From: Microbacterium album
Lineage (GTDB): Bacteria; Actinomycetota; Actinomycetes; Actinomycetales; Microbacteriaceae
Direction: 5' to 3'
NCBI RefSeq assembly: GCF_014643695.1
Contig: NZ_BMJY01000009.1
Coordinates: forward strand, 228-64,227
DNA length: 64,000 nucleotides
Below the pieces are notes generated by a model that did no database searches, was not told the origin of the DNA, and saw only the letters and a list, made by a program, of their open reading frames with translations. Shown here one piece after another: positions 63,723-64,000 of this stretch (position 1 is its first letter; the number at the start of each line of letters is the position of its first letter). A program made the position numbers and the translations under genes.

Positions 63723-64000
63723 ATGGACGGGTACACGATCGAGGAGGTGGCGGCGCGCACGGCCCTGAGCAAGCACACGCTGCGGTACTACGAGCGCGAA
63801 GGGCTCCTGCCGCCGATCGGCAAGGCGCCGAGCGGGCATCGCCGCTACACCGAGGACGACATCGGCTGGATCCGCTTCCTGCAGCTGTTGCGTGCCACCG
63901 GCATGCCCATCCGGGAGGTGAAGGAGTTCGTCACGCTCACCTGGGCCGGCGACCACACCATCCGGCAGCGCGTCGCGGTGCTCACCTCCTACCGCGCGGC
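63723..64000 (+). CDS. MerR-family regulator (cut by window end)
   Basis: The first 92 residues only. Winged HTH at 4-70 (YTIEEVAARTALSKHTLRYY, then GHRRYTEDDIGWI), MerR type, similar to those that control aldo/keto reductases. Rest lies outside the window. Confidence 0.88.
   Translation, partial: MDGYTIEEVAARTALSKHTLRYYEREGLLPPIGKAPSGHRRYTEDDIGWIRFLQLLRATGMPIREVKEFVTLTWAGDHTIRQRVAVLTSYRA

Noticed and set aside
1..64000. Prophage, insertion sequence or defence island
   Set aside because: No integrase, transposase, terminal repeats or defence genes were found; the GIY-YIG protein alone is not enough.

Overview
The window is about 70% GC, has gene starts with many GTG/TTG codons, several apparently leaderless messages, and two secreted proteins that end in an (I/L)AATGG sorting motif plus a membrane segment and an Arg-rich tail. 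Together these point to a high-GC Gram-positive actinobacterium, most likely Microbacteriaceae (Microbacterium-like); the genus is inference. It reads as ordinary chromosome: no rRNA, tRNA, insertion sequence, prophage, CRISPR array or origin was recognised. No gene-free stretch exceeds 300 bases. The largest are 42429-42712, 51808-52040, 24183-24408, 6643-6866 and 49653-49867; all but the third carry control elements described below, and in 24183-24408 nothing was recognised.

Layout. 163-6642: a 2.1 kaa wall-anchored RCC1/Calx-beta/PKD surface protein. 6867-13156: a three-gene operon (GCS2 fused to a circularly permuted ATP-grasp, an asparagine-synthase-like amidotransferase, an S9 peptidase) that looks like a synthesis-and-turnover system for an amidated small peptide. 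13266-14930: catalase. 14983-23035 (minus): RpiR regulator, phosphodiesterase/PQQ-propeller fusion, two permeases, binding protein, ATPase and HAD phosphatase, read as an uptake and dephosphorylation operon for an organophosphate or phosphodiester, with twin RpiR-type operators upstream. 23169-24182: a low-complexity membrane protein. 24409-28169: an Ssu-type ABC importer and a convergent flavin monooxygenase. 28327-35819: an eight-gene Mrp-type cation/proton antiporter operon of unusual composition.

35851-47409 is a divergent catabolic locus. The minus strand encodes a binding protein, an NTF2-like protein, a fused permease, an NtaA-type flavin monooxygenase and a CocE/NonD hydrolase; the plus strand encodes a GMC oxidoreductase, an aldehyde dehydrogenase, a MarR regulator and the ATPase. 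The shared promoter region carries several dyads, one over the minus-strand -35 box. 47472-50813 holds a wall-anchored amidase and two small exported proteins. 50797-51807 is a TerC/Alx-type protein preceded by a clear yybP-ykoY (Mn2+) riboswitch.

The last 12 kb is a series of small regulator/target pairs: TetR with a glyoxalase-like VOC protein, TetR with an SDR, TetR with a GMC oxidoreductase and an MFS exporter (three matching operators), XRE and an aldo/keto reductase, and a MerR regulator cut by the window end. Nearly every pair shows a visible inverted repeat in its control region.
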